From Rhizobium gallicum bv. gallicum R602sp (GTDB lineage Bacteria > Pseudomonadota > Alphaproteobacteria > Rhizobiales > Rhizobiaceae): a stretch of 64,000 nucleotides of DNA. Positions 27,102 through 37,500 of this stretch are shown piece after piece (the first letter of the stretch is position 1; every line of letters starts with the position of its first letter). The notes beneath the pieces were generated by a model. That model was not told the DNA's origin and ran no database searches. It was given only the letters and a program-made list of their open reading frames with translations. Location: assembly GCF_000816845.1 (NCBI RefSeq), contig NZ_CP006878.1:139749-203748 (forward strand), in the 5' to 3' direction. The position numbers and the translations under genes are program-made.

Positions 27102-27946
27102 GTGCCGAGATCAAAAGCAATTACGCGCGACTGTCCAGCATCACCATGCACTACCTGACCGCAGGATCCGGCGAGCCGCTTGTTCTCCTTCACGGGGTGC
27201 CGCAGAGTTCGCACGAATGGCGGCACGTGATCCCCTTCCTCGCCGACAAGTACGCGATCATCGCGCCGGACCTGCGGGGCCTCGGCGACACTTCCCGGCC
27301 CGTCGATGGCTATGACAAGAAAACCGTTGCCGCAGACGTGTGGGAGCTTCTTTCTGAACATCTGAAGATCGATCGCTTCAATCTTGTGGGACACGACTGG
27401 GGCGGCCCGGTGGCGTTTGCCCTGGCCGCGCAGCACCGGGAGGCTGTTAGCAAGCTCGCGATCCTGGACGTTACCATTCCTGGCGATGGAGCGGACATGT
27501 CGCAAGGCGGCCGGCGTTGGCACCACCCCTTCTTCAGGACGCCGGATTTGCCCGAAGCGATGTTCGGCGGTCGCGAGCATATCTATCTGGAATGGTTGTT
27601 TGACAATTATGGCAGCCGGGCAAACGTGCTATCTCAGGAAGACAAGAATGAGTACTTCCGTACCTACCTGAAACCCGGCGGCTTGCGCACACTTCTCGCC
27701 TATTATCGCGGCCTTCCAACCGACGTCCATGACAACGAGTTATTCCTCGAGAGGGATGGCAAGCTCGAAATGCCGGTCCTCGCCCTAGGCGGAGACAGTG
27801 GTTTTGGCCGCGGCATCGAGACGATGGAATCAATGCAGCGGGTGGCAAGTGACGTTCGAGGCGGAGTGATCCCGGGCTCCGGTCACTGGGTTGCGGAAGA
27901 AGCTCCCGAATTCATAGCGAGCGAACTCCGGAAATTCTTCGGCTAA
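27098..27946 (+). CDS. alpha/beta hydrolase, epoxide hydrolase/haloalkane dehalogenase type
   Basis: A 282-residue alpha/beta hydrolase. HGVPQSSHEWRHVIP carries the oxyanion-hole segment, GHDWGGPVAF has an aspartate nucleophile rather than serine (about residue 104), and GSGHWVAEEAP has the catalytic histidine. An aspartate at this elbow defines the epoxide hydrolase and haloacetate dehalogenase branch, which forms an alkyl-enzyme ester. The start overlaps the dehydrogenase stop (ATGA). Its role in a sugar-acid pathway is unclear; detoxification or opening of an epoxide intermediate are options. Confidence 0.88.
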   Translation: MSAEIKSNYARLSSITMHYLTAGSGEPLVLLHGVPQSSHEWRHVIPFLADKYAIIAPDLRGLGDTSRPVDGYDKKTVAADVWELLSEHLKIDRFNLVGHDWGGPVAFALAAQHREAVSKLAILDVTIPGDGADMSQGGRRWHHPFFRTPDLPEAMFGGREHIYLEWLFDNYGSRANVLSQEDKNEYFRTYLKPGGLRTLLAYYRGLPTDVHDNELFLERDGKLEMPVLALGGDSGFGRGIETMESMQRVASDVRGGVIPGSGHWVAEEAPEFIASELRKFFG

Positions 27947-27993
27947 ACCACTGCCTGAAGTCGGTGATGCGCGTCTGATCCACCAGTCGCGCA

Positions 27994-28947
27994 TCATCGA
28001 CCTTGAGTGTGAATAACTCCCGTCCCGCCGACGTCGATTTCACTAGCAGAAGCCGCGTCGGCAGCCAGGGTCTCTTCGATCCATCGTCTGAACAGAGCGA
28101 TCTTTGGCGTTCTCGCCCTGGACCGTAAGTACACGAGACTATGGCAATTGATCCTGGGGCCTTCCAGGCCAAAAGGCGCAACGAGCCTTCCGCTTTTAAG
28201 ATCTTGCCGGACGAGTACGAGGCTTTCCAGGCAAACGCCGAGTCCATCTGCGGCCGCGTTGATAGACATGAAAGATCTATCGAAACGTAGTCCTCTGTCC
28301 ATGTTGAGCGTAACGCCGTGGTCGTCCGCCCAATCCTGCCAGCGATAGAGGTTCACTTCGGAGTGTATGAGCGGAAATCTGGTGAGATCCTGCGGTGAGC
28401 GTAGTCCGTTTGCGCCCTCGACCAACGATGGGGCGCACAGGACCATGATCGGCTCAGGCGGGAAGGGCTCAACGGCGATGCCAACCTCTACGGGCTGGGT
28501 TCCATAGCGGATGTCTATATCGACGTTGCCGGTCCTCAGCTCGGCCGGGTCACCAGAAGCGTGCAGTCGAAGATCGATCTCCGGATAGCGGGCGCTAAAC
28601 CGGGCCAGGCGGGGCATGAGCCACTGCGAAGCGAGACTGACAACCGAATGGATATTCAGAATGTCACTTTTGCCCTTCTTCGTGAAATTGCGCGTGGCGC
28701 TCTCGATCCTTCGAAACGAGGCGCTGATCTCTTCGGCGTAAGCCCTACCCGCGTCAGTCAGCATGATTGAACGCCCGGAGCGATGAAATAAAGCAATTCC
28801 GAGCTCCGAATCCAGCGCGGCCATTTGATGGCTCACGGCCGAGGGGCTGATGCTCAGTTCCTCGGCGGCTTTTCCAAAAGATCCAAGACGTGCGACAGCT
28901 TCCAACACCTGTAGCGATCGCAGCGAAGGAAACTCCAACGCGCTCAT
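27994..28947 (-). CDS. LysR-family transcriptional regulator (GcvA-like)
   Basis: About 317 residues. The N-terminal winged helix has the usual pattern LRSLQVLEAVARLGSFGKAAEELSISPSAVSHQM and LGIALFHRSGRSIMLTDAG; the periplasmic-binding-type effector domain follows from residue 90. FPPEPIMVLCAPSLV and the MDRGLRFDRSFMSINAAADGLGVCLES segment resemble GcvA-type members. The ATG at 28947 follows GGGAGGAGGGG. Divergent from the epimerase-dhaK-dhaL operon, whose upstream region contains a LysR-type box, so it probably controls that operon. Confidence 0.9.
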   Translation of the reverse strand: MSALEFPSLRSLQVLEAVARLGSFGKAAEELSISPSAVSHQMAALDSELGIALFHRSGRSIMLTDAGRAYAEEISASFRRIESATRNFTKKGKSDILNIHSVVSLASQWLMPRLARFSARYPEIDLRLHASGDPAELRTGNVDIDIRYGTQPVEVGIAVEPFPPEPIMVLCAPSLVEGANGLRSPQDLTRFPLIHSEVNLYRWQDWADDHGVTLNMDRGLRFDRSFMSINAAADGLGVCLESLVLVRQDLKSGRLVAPFGLEGPRINCHSLVYLRSRARTPKIALFRRWIEETLAADAASASEIDVGGTGVIHTQGR

Positions 28948-29094
28948 CACCCCTCCTCCCGTTTATGCGTGCCTCACCACCTTTCCCACTGGAGACATTC
29001 AGTACGCTGGAGGACGCCCTTCCTCTATATTCCATGAGGAAATTTAACGCAAATGATGCAGTTGTTGAGATGGATTCATGCATTGACCGATAGA

Positions 29095-29119
29095 ATTCGC
29101 TTGTCCGGATGAAGCGTAT
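29095..29119. promoter_or_regulatory. LysR-type T-N11-A operator
   Basis: ATTCGCTT and AAGCGTAT form an inverted repeat (7 of 8 positions) around 9 nt; CTT-N9-AAG fits the T-N11-A box of LysR regulators. It is about 60 nt upstream of the epimerase ATG at 29177 and about 150 nt from the divergent lysR start, the usual placement of an activator site. Confidence 0.6.
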
Positions 29120-29176
29120 TCAACATTTTGCCCATCGGGACGGCCCTTGCTCCGTTCTTCGCGAACGGAGGAATGC

Positions 29177-30028
29177 ATGGCTGAACGGGTGATCTCCGTA
29201 TCCGGAGCGCCGTACGATGGGCATAGCAGAGAGGCCGCACTGGAGAGTGCGGCTTCCCTCGGGTTCACGCATTTCGAGCCGGCCTTTATCAAAAGGTATA
29301 CAGAACCCTTTGACGAGACCGCCTTCATACCTTCAGAGATGACCAGTTGGCGCAGCGCGCTTAAGTCTTCAGGGCTCTCATGCCACGCTATGTCGTCGCA
29401 CATCGACCTCGGTTTCGAAGATTCGGTCGAAGTATTCACGGGCCGCATGGCATTCGCCGCGGCGATTGGAGCCAAGGTTATTGCGACCAACGCCGCCGCC
29501 CGACAAAGAGAGGCAACATTCCGTCGCAACGTCGAGATCATACTGAGAAGAGCAGAAGCCTTTAATATCGTCGTTGGCCTGGAAAACCCAGGAGACGGCA
29601 GCGATAGCCTGATCAACACCGCGCGGGACGGTATTTCTCTTGTTGAGGAATTCGGATCGCCCTTTCTAAAGCTAAATTACGACGCCGCAAACACGGCGTC
29701 ACATCGACCGGACATGGACGATCTCGCAGGTGATGGAATCCTGGCGCTGCCGGAATCGGCGCACGCCCATATCAAGGATGTCCGTGAAACCGACGAAGGT
29801 TGGTTTTTCTGCGATATCGGCGACGGCAAGGTCGGGTGCGAGCGCCTCCTGGCTGCAATCGCAAAGCTCGACAGCCTCCCGGTCAGTATTGAACTTCCCT
29901 TGAGACTGCATCGCAATCGGCAGGCGCAGCCCGTTCGCCGCCAAGATCCCGTGCCGCTGTCAACGATCGAGGACTCGCTGGCTCGGTCGCTCAAGGTCGT
30001 CCGGCGAGCGCTCAACGACAATCAATGA
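29177..30028 (+). CDS. sugar phosphate isomerase/epimerase (AP-endonuclease-2-type TIM barrel)
   Basis: A 283-residue TIM-barrel protein of the xylose-isomerase-like/AP endonuclease 2 family. Visible elements are LGFTHFEPAF, ALKSSGLSCHAMSSHIDLGF, GAKVIATNAA, VVGLENPGDGSDSL with the metal-binding glutamate near residue 144, LKLNYDAANTA, HAHIKDV and a final glutamate in VSIELPL. The start is the ATG after GGAGG; a TTG 30 nt upstream is less likely. It precedes dhaK by 21 nt. It probably isomerises or epimerises a C4-C6 ketose or sugar acid, but the substrate cannot be assigned. Confidence 0.85.
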   Translation: MAERVISVSGAPYDGHSREAALESAASLGFTHFEPAFIKRYTEPFDETAFIPSEMTSWRSALKSSGLSCHAMSSHIDLGFEDSVEVFTGRMAFAAAIGAKVIATNAAARQREATFRRNVEIILRRAEAFNIVVGLENPGDGSDSLINTARDGISLVEEFGSPFLKLNYDAANTASHRPDMDDLAGDGILALPESAHAHIKDVRETDEGWFFCDIGDGKVGCERLLAAIAKLDSLPVSIELPLRLHRNRQAQPVRRQDPVPLSTIEDSLARSLKVVRRALNDNQ

Positions 30029-30049
30029 CCGTGTCTGGAGGAGGACGCA

Positions 30050-31042
30050 GTGCAACGTTTTGTAAACAACCGCGATGAGGTCGTGGAAGATACCATCAAG
30101 GGCTTTGTGAAGGCACACCGAGACATCGTGCGCCTCGCCGAAAACCAACGCGTGGTGACGGCGATTGACCGGCCCGCGCAAGGAAAAGTGGGTGTCGTAA
30201 CTGGAGGTGGCTCCGGACACGAGCCTGCCTTCATTGGCTATATAGGCCGCAACATGCTCGACGCGGTCGCGGTCGGCGAGCTGTTTTCGTCGCCAACGGC
30301 CAAGAGCTTTCAGGATGCCATACGCGAAGCGAATGGTGGAAAAGGGGTCGTTGTCCTCTACGGAAATTATGCCGGAGACAACATGAACGTGAAGATGGCG
30401 ATGAAGCTCGCCGCAAAGGACGGCATCGAGGTTGCCACGGTCGTTGCAACCGACGACGTATGCTCCGCCCCCGCGGAGGAGCAGGCGAAGCGCCGAGGCG
30501 TTGCCGGAGAGATCTTCATGTGGAAGGTCGGCGGAGCGAAAGCGTCGATGGGCGCCAGCCTATCCGAGGTTCGTGACGCAGCGCAGAAGGCCATCGACAA
30601 TTGCCGCTCGGTCGGTGTCGGATTGGGGCCGTGCACTCTTCCAGCGGTCGGACATCCGAACTTCCAGATCGAGCCTGGCACCATTGAAGTCGGTATCGGC
30701 CATCACGGCGAGCCGGGCGTGCGAGTAGAAGCGCTCAAGAGCGCATCAGAGGTCGCCAAGGATATGTGCCAGATCGTGCTGGATGACCATGATCTCGGCT
30801 CGGGGACAGAAGTGGCCGTACTGGTATCTGGCCTTGGCGCGACACCGCTGAACGAACTTTACATTCTCTTCGACACAGTCGAGGAGGAAATCTCCGGCCG
30901 CGGCCTCAGGATCCACAAAGCGTATGTTGGTAACTACTTCACGTCTCTTGAGATGGTTGGAGCGACTTTGACGGTCATGGCGCTCGATGAAGAGCTAAAG
31001 TCGCTACTGGAGGTCGAGGTTCGCTGCGCGGCGACACTTTAA
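30050..31042 (+). CDS. dhaK: dihydroxyacetone kinase subunit DhaK-like
   Basis: A 330-residue DhaK family protein. GVVTGGGSGHEPAFIGYIG near residue 50 forms the substrate site, LYGNYAGDNMNVKMA and VATDDVCSAP follow, and the histidine that covalently holds the ketone lies in GIGHHGEPGVR near residue 217. The GTG start at 30050 has GGAGGAGG five nt upstream. It works with the DhaL-like protein encoded 10 nt downstream. No phosphotransferase subunit DhaM is present, so it may use ATP, as reported for tetrulose kinases of this fold. The true substrate may be erythrulose or a related ketose. Confidence 0.9.
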   Translation: MQRFVNNRDEVVEDTIKGFVKAHRDIVRLAENQRVVTAIDRPAQGKVGVVTGGGSGHEPAFIGYIGRNMLDAVAVGELFSSPTAKSFQDAIREANGGKGVVVLYGNYAGDNMNVKMAMKLAAKDGIEVATVVATDDVCSAPAEEQAKRRGVAGEIFMWKVGGAKASMGASLSEVRDAAQKAIDNCRSVGVGLGPCTLPAVGHPNFQIEPGTIEVGIGHHGEPGVRVEALKSASEVAKDMCQIVLDDHDLGSGTEVAVLVSGLGATPLNELYILFDTVEEEISGRGLRIHKAYVGNYFTSLEMVGATLTVMALDEELKSLLEVEVRCAATL

Positions 31043-31052
31043 GGAGGGAACA

Positions 31053-31694
31053 ATGCAAAAAATGAATAACGCGGCAGCCGGAGAAATCGTAGTCTCCATG
31101 GCAAGAGCGATCATCGATAACCGCGCCTACCTCAGCGAGATCGACGGCAAGATTGGCGACGGCGATCACGGAATAAATATGGCGAAAGGTTTCGGTTTAG
31201 TGGCCGACCGGATACGCGGCAAGGAGCTATCGCTCGCAAAAGCGCTTGAGACCCTCGGAACAGTCCTGATGACCGAGATCGGCGGATCTATGGGTCCGCT
31301 TTACGGTGTGATGTTCACCGAGTTTGCCCAGCAGATCGATCAGGTCGACCTGATCGACAACAAGACGTTCAGCCGAATGCTGCATGCTGGCTTGACGGGT
31401 ATTCAAGAAATTGGTTCGGCCAAAGTCGGCGACAAGACATTGCTTGACACGTTGGTGCCTGCTGTTGAAGCTTTTGACAAAGCGACATCAGAAGGAAAAT
31501 CCTTTGACGAGGCATTGGAACTCCTCGTTGCGGCAGCCGAAAGTGGCCGCGATTCGACGGTGAACTTGATCGCGCGGATCGGCCGAGCCAGCAGGCTGGG
31601 CGAACGATCGCTCGGCGTGCTGGATGCTGGTGCGACGTCTTGCGCGCTGATCCTCAAGGAGTTGTCTGAGGGAACCCGTGATAGGCTTCAATAG
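31053..31694 (+). CDS. dhaL: dihydroxyacetone kinase subunit DhaL-like
   Basis: A 213-residue DhaL family protein, the nucleotide-binding half of the kinase. The metal/ADP site is the GDGDHGINMAKGF segment near residue 35, followed by TEIGGSMGPLYGVMF near 80 and TLLDTLVPAVEAF near 132; GRASRLGERSLGVLDAGATS closes the lid region. The ATG follows AAGGAGG. It forms a unit with dhaK and the epimerase. Length is normal for DhaL and there is no fused domain. Confidence 0.9.
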   Translation: MQKMNNAAAGEIVVSMARAIIDNRAYLSEIDGKIGDGDHGINMAKGFGLVADRIRGKELSLAKALETLGTVLMTEIGGSMGPLYGVMFTEFAQQIDQVDLIDNKTFSRMLHAGLTGIQEIGSAKVGDKTLLDTLVPAVEAFDKATSEGKSFDEALELLVAAAESGRDSTVNLIARIGRASRLGERSLGVLDAGATSCALILKELSEGTRDRLQ

Positions 31695-32351
31695 TGTCAT
31701 CGCTTCTTGAGCGTGATCATAGTGAGAACCGAAGTGATGCCGAGCTTAAAGGGAAGCCAATCCAGAGTGCCGCTCGGTTATTGATGTGAAACGCGCCGCG
31801 ATAGAAATCCGGCAACACTCCTCCGTGTGCCGCCCGAGGGTGGACACCCGCTTTCGCGGCCATCCGGGAATCCAATTTAGCGGACAGATTGGGTCGGCGG
31901 CGAACTATGCATTCGGTCTCCGGGCACCATCGCTCTCGCTTGCAGGGTCGGGTTCCGCAAACCGCGAAAGGCACGACTCATCGGAACTTAGGCGGTGCCA
32001 CGACTGAAGCTGACGCGACATTCGGTCACGCGGCGACGCAGAGTCCTTCGCTCAGCCAACACCTGACCCACTAAATCGAAGACACGAGTAAGCGGCCTGC
32101 GGGGAGCGACGACCTGGCACGAAGCTCGAAAATCGTGCGTCAAACGGTGGCCCAAACGGAAGCAAGCCAATCCCGCTCTTACCGATGGCGTCCTGGCCCG
32201 GTTCCGGATCTTCCACGATCAACCCATAAAGGGTCCGCTAGCAAGCTGCGGCCGCTCCCGCTTCGCGTCGCGCGGTGATCGCGCCCGCGCCCCGTGCCTC
32301 TTGAGGAGCCATCGAGCGGGAATTGGCCCGCTCCCGAAGGAGGCCTCTCAA
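31695..32351. other. boundary region between catabolic cargo and plasmid-maintenance block
   Basis: About 650 nt without a gene I can support. It includes an inverted repeat GCACGA / TCGTGC at 32117-32138 and, just before the next gene, GAGCGGG / CCCGCTC ahead of a GAAGGAGG ribosome site. Gene style changes here from catabolic operons to compact orphan plasmid families, so this may be an insertion boundary. No transposase or att-like repeat was seen. Confidence 0.4.
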
Positions 32352-32528
32352 ATGTCGCACGATCTCTCTCTCGCCCAGTCACACGCCTTCCAGCTCTCCC
32401 GTGACCTCATGGTCCCGGTCACCCTCTTCGAGGTTGACGGCGAATATGGCGTCCTGCCTTCCGACGAGATCGATGCCGACGACGATCTGGCGATCGTGCA
32501 TGAGTACATGCCATGGCCGGCTCATTGA
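32352..32528 (+). CDS. small conserved plasmid protein, function unknown
   Basis: 58 residues starting MSHDLSLAQSHAFQLSRDL and ending EYMPWPAH, acidic in the second half (SDEIDADDDLAIVHEY). It has a strong ribosome site (GAAGGAGG) and codon use like its neighbours. I recognise no domain. It is the first gene of the plus-strand block running toward oriT. An 8-bp inverted repeat (CCCTTGCG / CGCAAGGG, 32548-32573) follows it, without a T-run. Confidence 0.65.
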   Translation: MSHDLSLAQSHAFQLSRDLMVPVTLFEVDGEYGVLPSDEIDADDDLAIVHEYMPWPAH

Positions 32529-32728
32529 GCCGGCGCCGCCTGGCTGCCCCTTGCGAGCGGCAAGCCGCAAGGGAAGCTTCGCCGCTGCCAATGTCAGCTT
32601 GCATGATCCGACAATTGCGCGCCCGCGCCCTTGCAGTCTTTGCTCTGCGGGGCCTGCCGGAAGGTGTCCGTGAACCGACGGGCAAGGAAGGGCTATGGAG
32701 GCCGATCGCCGGGCGATCGGAAGGAAAA

Positions 32729-33760
32729 ATGAAGAGAAGAGAAATAGAAGCGTTGCGCGAGCAGGTCAGATGTGCGGCGGTGCTTGAGCATGCCGGGTTT
32801 GCAATAGACGCGAAGGAAAGCACACGGCGGGCAGTCAAATTCCGCCGCGGCGGTGAGATCATCATCGTCATCTATGAAGGGCGTGGTTGGTTCGATCCTC
32901 TTTCCGAGGCGAAGGGCGATGTGTTCCGGCTCGTAGAGCATCTCGATCGGGTCGGTTTTCTCGAAGGCGCAGAACGGGTCGCGGCTCTGGTCGGTTTTCA
33001 GATCACGGAGCCGGAATGGCGGGCGGCGAAACATGGCGAGAGATCTGACCTCTCTCTTCCCGATCGTTGGCAGTCCCGCCGGCATCCCTGGCCGCGTTCC
33101 GCGTCATGGCGATACCTCAATCGCGAGCGCCGCCTGCCAGCGAACGTGCTGCGAACGGCGATCAAAAGCGATCTCTTGCGCGAAGGTCCGCAAGGCAGCA
33201 TGTGGGCGCTGCACCGGGACCAGGCCGGGGTTTTGACCGGCTGGGAAGCGCGGGGTCCGCTATACCGGGGTTTTGCATCCGGGGGAACCAAGGTTCTTTT
33301 CCGCTTTGGTTCGGACAGCGCTTCGCGCCTGGCCGTCACGGAAGCCGCGATCGATGCCATGACCCTCGCAGCGATCGAAGGTTTGCGAGAGGGCACGCTT
33401 TATCTCAGCACTGGCGGTGGATGGTCGCCGACCACCGAGGCAGCCTTGGAGGAGTTGGCTACGAAGCCTGGCGTCCAGTTGGTTGCGGCGACGGACGCCA
33501 ATCCGCAGGGCGACATGTTTGCCGAACGGCTGCGGACGCTTGCCGATGATGTCGGCTGCGACTGGACGCGACTTCGGCCGCCCGAGGAGGATTGGAACGA
33601 GTCCCTGAAGATCATGGAAAGGGAAAAGAGGGAAAGGACGGAAGGAGGAGGCGTGCCGCATGCGCGCGGTCCGCGTCAAGGGAAGCTTCGCCCGGCGGAG
33701 CCGGCCCTTGACGCGGACGGTCGCGATGCCGGCGGCAGCCAAGGGGTCATGAAGGACTGA
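32729..33760 (+). CDS. TOPRIM domain protein (DUF3991-like), primase-related
   Basis: About 343 residues. The N-terminal 90 residues (REQVRCAAVLEHAGFAIDAKEST, GRGWFDPLSEAKGDVFRLVEHL) resemble DUF3991, a zinc-free relative of primase N-terminal regions. The C-terminal half has TOPRIM features: a glutamate in VTEAAIDAMTLAAIEG and an acidic pair in ATDANPQGD. Proteins of this kind are common on conjugative and phage-like plasmids and are thought to help priming or DNA processing after transfer. The ATG follows GGAAGGA; the frame is open 72 codons upstream through a non-coding leader. Confidence 0.8.
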   Translation: MKRREIEALREQVRCAAVLEHAGFAIDAKESTRRAVKFRRGGEIIIVIYEGRGWFDPLSEAKGDVFRLVEHLDRVGFLEGAERVAALVGFQITEPEWRAAKHGERSDLSLPDRWQSRRHPWPRSASWRYLNRERRLPANVLRTAIKSDLLREGPQGSMWALHRDQAGVLTGWEARGPLYRGFASGGTKVLFRFGSDSASRLAVTEAAIDAMTLAAIEGLREGTLYLSTGGGWSPTTEAALEELATKPGVQLVAATDANPQGDMFAERLRTLADDVGCDWTRLRPPEEDWNESLKIMEREKRERTEGGGVPHARGPRQGKLRPAEPALDADGRDAGGSQGVMKD

Positions 33761-33824
33761 AGAGGAAGGCAAGGTCGAGAGGACAGTGCCACGCTTCGGC
33801 CCGAAACCTCCGAAGGAGCTGCAG

Positions 33825-34430
33825 ATGAACCCCTCTCCCGCAATCCAAAAAGTCTTCCAGGGCGTCGCAAGCCGACCGCAGATGTTCCGCATGTTTGACC
33901 GTCATCTCCAGCGGCCCAACCGCTGGGAAGACCACGCGATGCCGCTCTATGCGGGCGAATGGTTCGAGATCGACGAAGACGGGCACGACTACATGTTCGA
34001 AATCCTGCCGCCGCTTTGGATCCGCGGCTCTATGTTCGCGATGCGCGAGTTCCTGACCGGCTCGGTGACCTCAGTGTTCTTCGCACTCCGGATCGACGAG
34101 GCGATCCGCTATTTCCACGGCTATTGCGACCTGTCCGATCCCTCGTCCGTCGAGACCATGCGCCTTGCAATTATCGAGCGCGAGAGCCGGCCGGTCCGGG
34201 CCATGACGCGCGAAGAGCGCCTCGAGCATATCTGGAGCAGCACGGCGGACGACTATCGCGGCTATGCGGGCGAGCGCTGGCCGGAGGCCTCACGCGGCAA
34301 GCGCACCGTGATGTTATACGGCGGCAAAGACGGCACTGTTCTGAAGCTGCTGGAAGATCTCAGCGACGACGAGATCGCCGCCAAACTGCCGGTACAACTG
34401 CGCCACCTCCGCTCGCCGATTGCGGCTTGA
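33825..34430 (+). CDS. DUF1419-like conserved plasmid protein
   Basis: About 201 residues; MNPSPAIQKVFQGVASRPQMFRMFD begins after a GAAGGAG ribosome site. Segments such as EDHAMPLYAGEWFEID, YMFEILPPLWIRG and FFALRIDEAIRYFHGYCDL match what I recall of a Rhizobium-specific family (DUF1419). No catalytic motif is visible. It lies between the TOPRIM gene and the large helicase gene. The function is unknown; the family name is from memory and only moderately certain. Confidence 0.7.
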   Translation: MNPSPAIQKVFQGVASRPQMFRMFDRHLQRPNRWEDHAMPLYAGEWFEIDEDGHDYMFEILPPLWIRGSMFAMREFLTGSVTSVFFALRIDEAIRYFHGYCDLSDPSSVETMRLAIIERESRPVRAMTREERLEHIWSSTADDYRGYAGERWPEASRGKRTVMLYGGKDGTVLKLLEDLSDDEIAAKLPVQLRHLRSPIAA

Positions 34431-34575
34431 GAGTTTCCGTTTGCATCCGTGCGCGAAGCAATCGCGCTCGGCCCACGATCGCGGCGCAGCCCATGCTGGC
34501 GGCCTCTCCACCCCTTCGCGTTCCTCGACTGCCCCTTGCGGCAGATCGATGACGCTCGTTCACAAGGACTTTTCG

Positions 34576-37500
34576 ATGAGCAACGACCCCTTCACCCTCG
34601 ATATGTTTGATAGCAGCGCTATGTCATCAGGACTCGGTCTTGGCGTAACCGCGTTCGGTGCTTTTGGTCCGCCGACCTGATCGCCGCGATTCGACTGCCC
34701 GAAGGCAGTTTTCGGCGTGACGCCGGCACGGACGTCGTGGTCGACATCCTCTTCTTCCGCAAGCGCAAGACGGGCGAGCCCGAAGGCGACCTTTCGTGGC
34801 TCGACCTGGAGGACGTCCGGCCGGCTGTCGAGGACGAGGGGGTGATCCGCGTGAACCGCTGGTTCGCGCAGCATCCAGAGTTCGTGCTCGGCGGTCATGC
34901 CCTCACCTCCGGCCCGTTAGGGGAGACCTATACGTGCCGGCCACGAGCCGGCGAGGAGCTCGACGCGTCGCTGACGGCAGCCGTCGCGCTTCTTCCGGAA
35001 GGCCTTTATGACGGCGAGCCGACGGCCATCGACATCGATCTGGAGGACGAACTTGCCGAGATCGTCGATCTCCGCCCCGACAACGCCAAGGTGCGCGAAG
35101 GCAGCTATTTTGTCGACGTCAGACATGGTCTCATGCAGGTCGTCGGCGGCGTGCCTGTTCCGGTTCATGTGCGCAAGGCCCGCAGTGGCGAGGGAATTTC
35201 CGAAAAGCATGTCCGGATCATTTGCAAACTGATCCCGATCCGCGATGCCGTGCGCGAGGTCCTGAAAGCCCAGGAACTGGACCGGCCGTGGCGGGACTGC
35301 CAAGTGCGGCTGCGTATCGCCTGGTCGAGCTTCGTTCGTGATTTTGGCCCGATCAACCACACGACGGTTTCGATCATCGAAGATGATATGACGGGCGAGG
35401 TTCGTGAAACCCATCGCCAGCCCAACCTGCAGCCCTTTCGTGATGATCCAGATTGCTGGTTGGTCGCCTCCATCGAGGACTATGACCTCGAAACCGACAC
35501 CGCCAGGCCCGGGCCGATTTTCTCCGAACGCGTCATCGCGCCCCCTTCCCCGCCCGTCATCGCCTCCGCCGCCGATGCCTTGGCCGTGGTCCTCAACGAG
35601 CGCGGACGCATCGATCTCGATCATATCGCCGAGCTTTTGCATTGCGACACGGATGCGGTTCTCGATGCGCTCGGCGACACAATCTTCTGCGATCCCGCCT
35701 ACGGCTCTTGGCAGACCTCCGATGCTTATCTCTCCGGCGCCGTGCGCACTAAGCTTGGGATTGCGGAAGCCGCGGCTGGTCTCGATGCCGCCTATGAGCG
35801 AAACGTCCGTGCGCTTCAGGCGGTGCAGCCCGCCGACCTTCGCCCTTCTGACATCACCGCTCGGCTGGGTGCTCCCTGGATTCCGGCTGCTGATATCGTC
35901 GACTTCGTCCACGAGACCATGGGTGCCGAGATCAGGATCCATCACATGCCGGAACTCGGCTCATGGACAGTCGAGGCGCGGCAACTTGGATGGACGGCGG
36001 CCGGCACATCCGAATGGGGCACCGACCGACGCCACGCCGGCGAGTTGCTTGCCGATGCGCTGAACAGCCGCGTGCCGCAGATCTTCGACGTCGTCAAGGA
36101 TACCGACGCCGAGCGGCGGGTGCTGAACGTCGTCGATACTGAGGCGGCTCGCGACAAGCTGCAGAAGATCAAACAGGCTTTTCAGAACTGGGTGTGGACC
36201 GATCCTGATCGCACCGACCGGCTGGCGCGGGTCTATAACGATCGCTTCAACAATATCGCGCCAAGAAAGTTCGACGGCTCGCATCTCAAACTTCCCGGCG
36301 CCTCTGCCGCCTTTGTTCTTTATGGGCATCAGAAGCGTGGCATCTGGCGCATCATCTCGTCGGGCTCGACCTATCTCGCCCACGCTGTCGGCGCCGGCAA
36401 GACCATGACGATGGCGGCCGCGATCATGGAACAGCGTCGGCTCGGGCTGATTGCCAAGGCGATGCTGGTTGTCCCGGGACATTGCCTGGCTCAGGCGGCG
36501 CGCGAGTTTCTCGCGCTCTATCCGAACGCCCGCATCCTCGTCGCCGACGAGACCAACTTCACCAAGGACAAACGCGCTCGTTTCCTGTCGCGGGCGGCAA
36601 CGGCGACCTGGGATGCGATCATCATCACCCACTCGGCATTCCGGTTCATCGCCGTGCCGTCGGCGTTCGAACAGCAGATGATCCAGGATGAGCTGGAGCT
36701 CTACGAGGAGCTGCTGACCAAGGTCGACAGCGAGGACCGTGTCTCCCGCAAGCGTCTCGAGCGGCTCAAGGAAGGGCTCAAGGAACGACTGGAGGCGCTT
36801 TCCACCCGCAAGGACGATCTGTTGACCATTTCCGAAATCGGCGTCGACCAGATTATCGTCGACGAGGCGCAGGAATTCCGCAAGCTTTCCTTCGCCACCA
36901 ACATGTCGACCCTGAAAGGCATCGATCCGAACGGTTCGCAGCGTGCCTGGGACCTCTATGTCAAGTCTCGCTTCATCGAGACGAGGAACCCCGGCCGCGC
37001 TTTGGTTCTCGCCTCCGGCACGCCGATCACCAACACGCTCGGGGAGATGTTCTCGGTCCAAAGGCTGCTCGGGTCCGACGCTTTGCGCGAGCGCGGGCTG
37101 CATGAGTTCGACGCCTGGGCCTCGACCTTCGGTGACACGACGACGGAACTCGAGATCCAGCCATCAGGCAAATACAAGCCCGTCAGCCGTTTCGCGAGCT
37201 TCGTCAACGTGCCGGAACTGATCGCCATGTTTCGGTCCTTCGCCGATGTGGTGATGCCCGAGGATCTCCGCGACTACGTCAGGGTGCCTGATCTCTCGAC
37301 CGGCCGGCGGCAGATCCTGACGGCCAAGCCGACGCAGGCGTTCAAGGATTACCAGACGATCCTCGACGCCCGTATCAAGGCGATCGAGATGCGCGAGGGA
37401 CCGGCGCAGCCCGGCGACGACATCCTGCTCTCCGTCATCACCGATGGTCGCCATGCGGCAATCGATCTCCGCCTGATCGACGCGGATAATGACAACGAGC

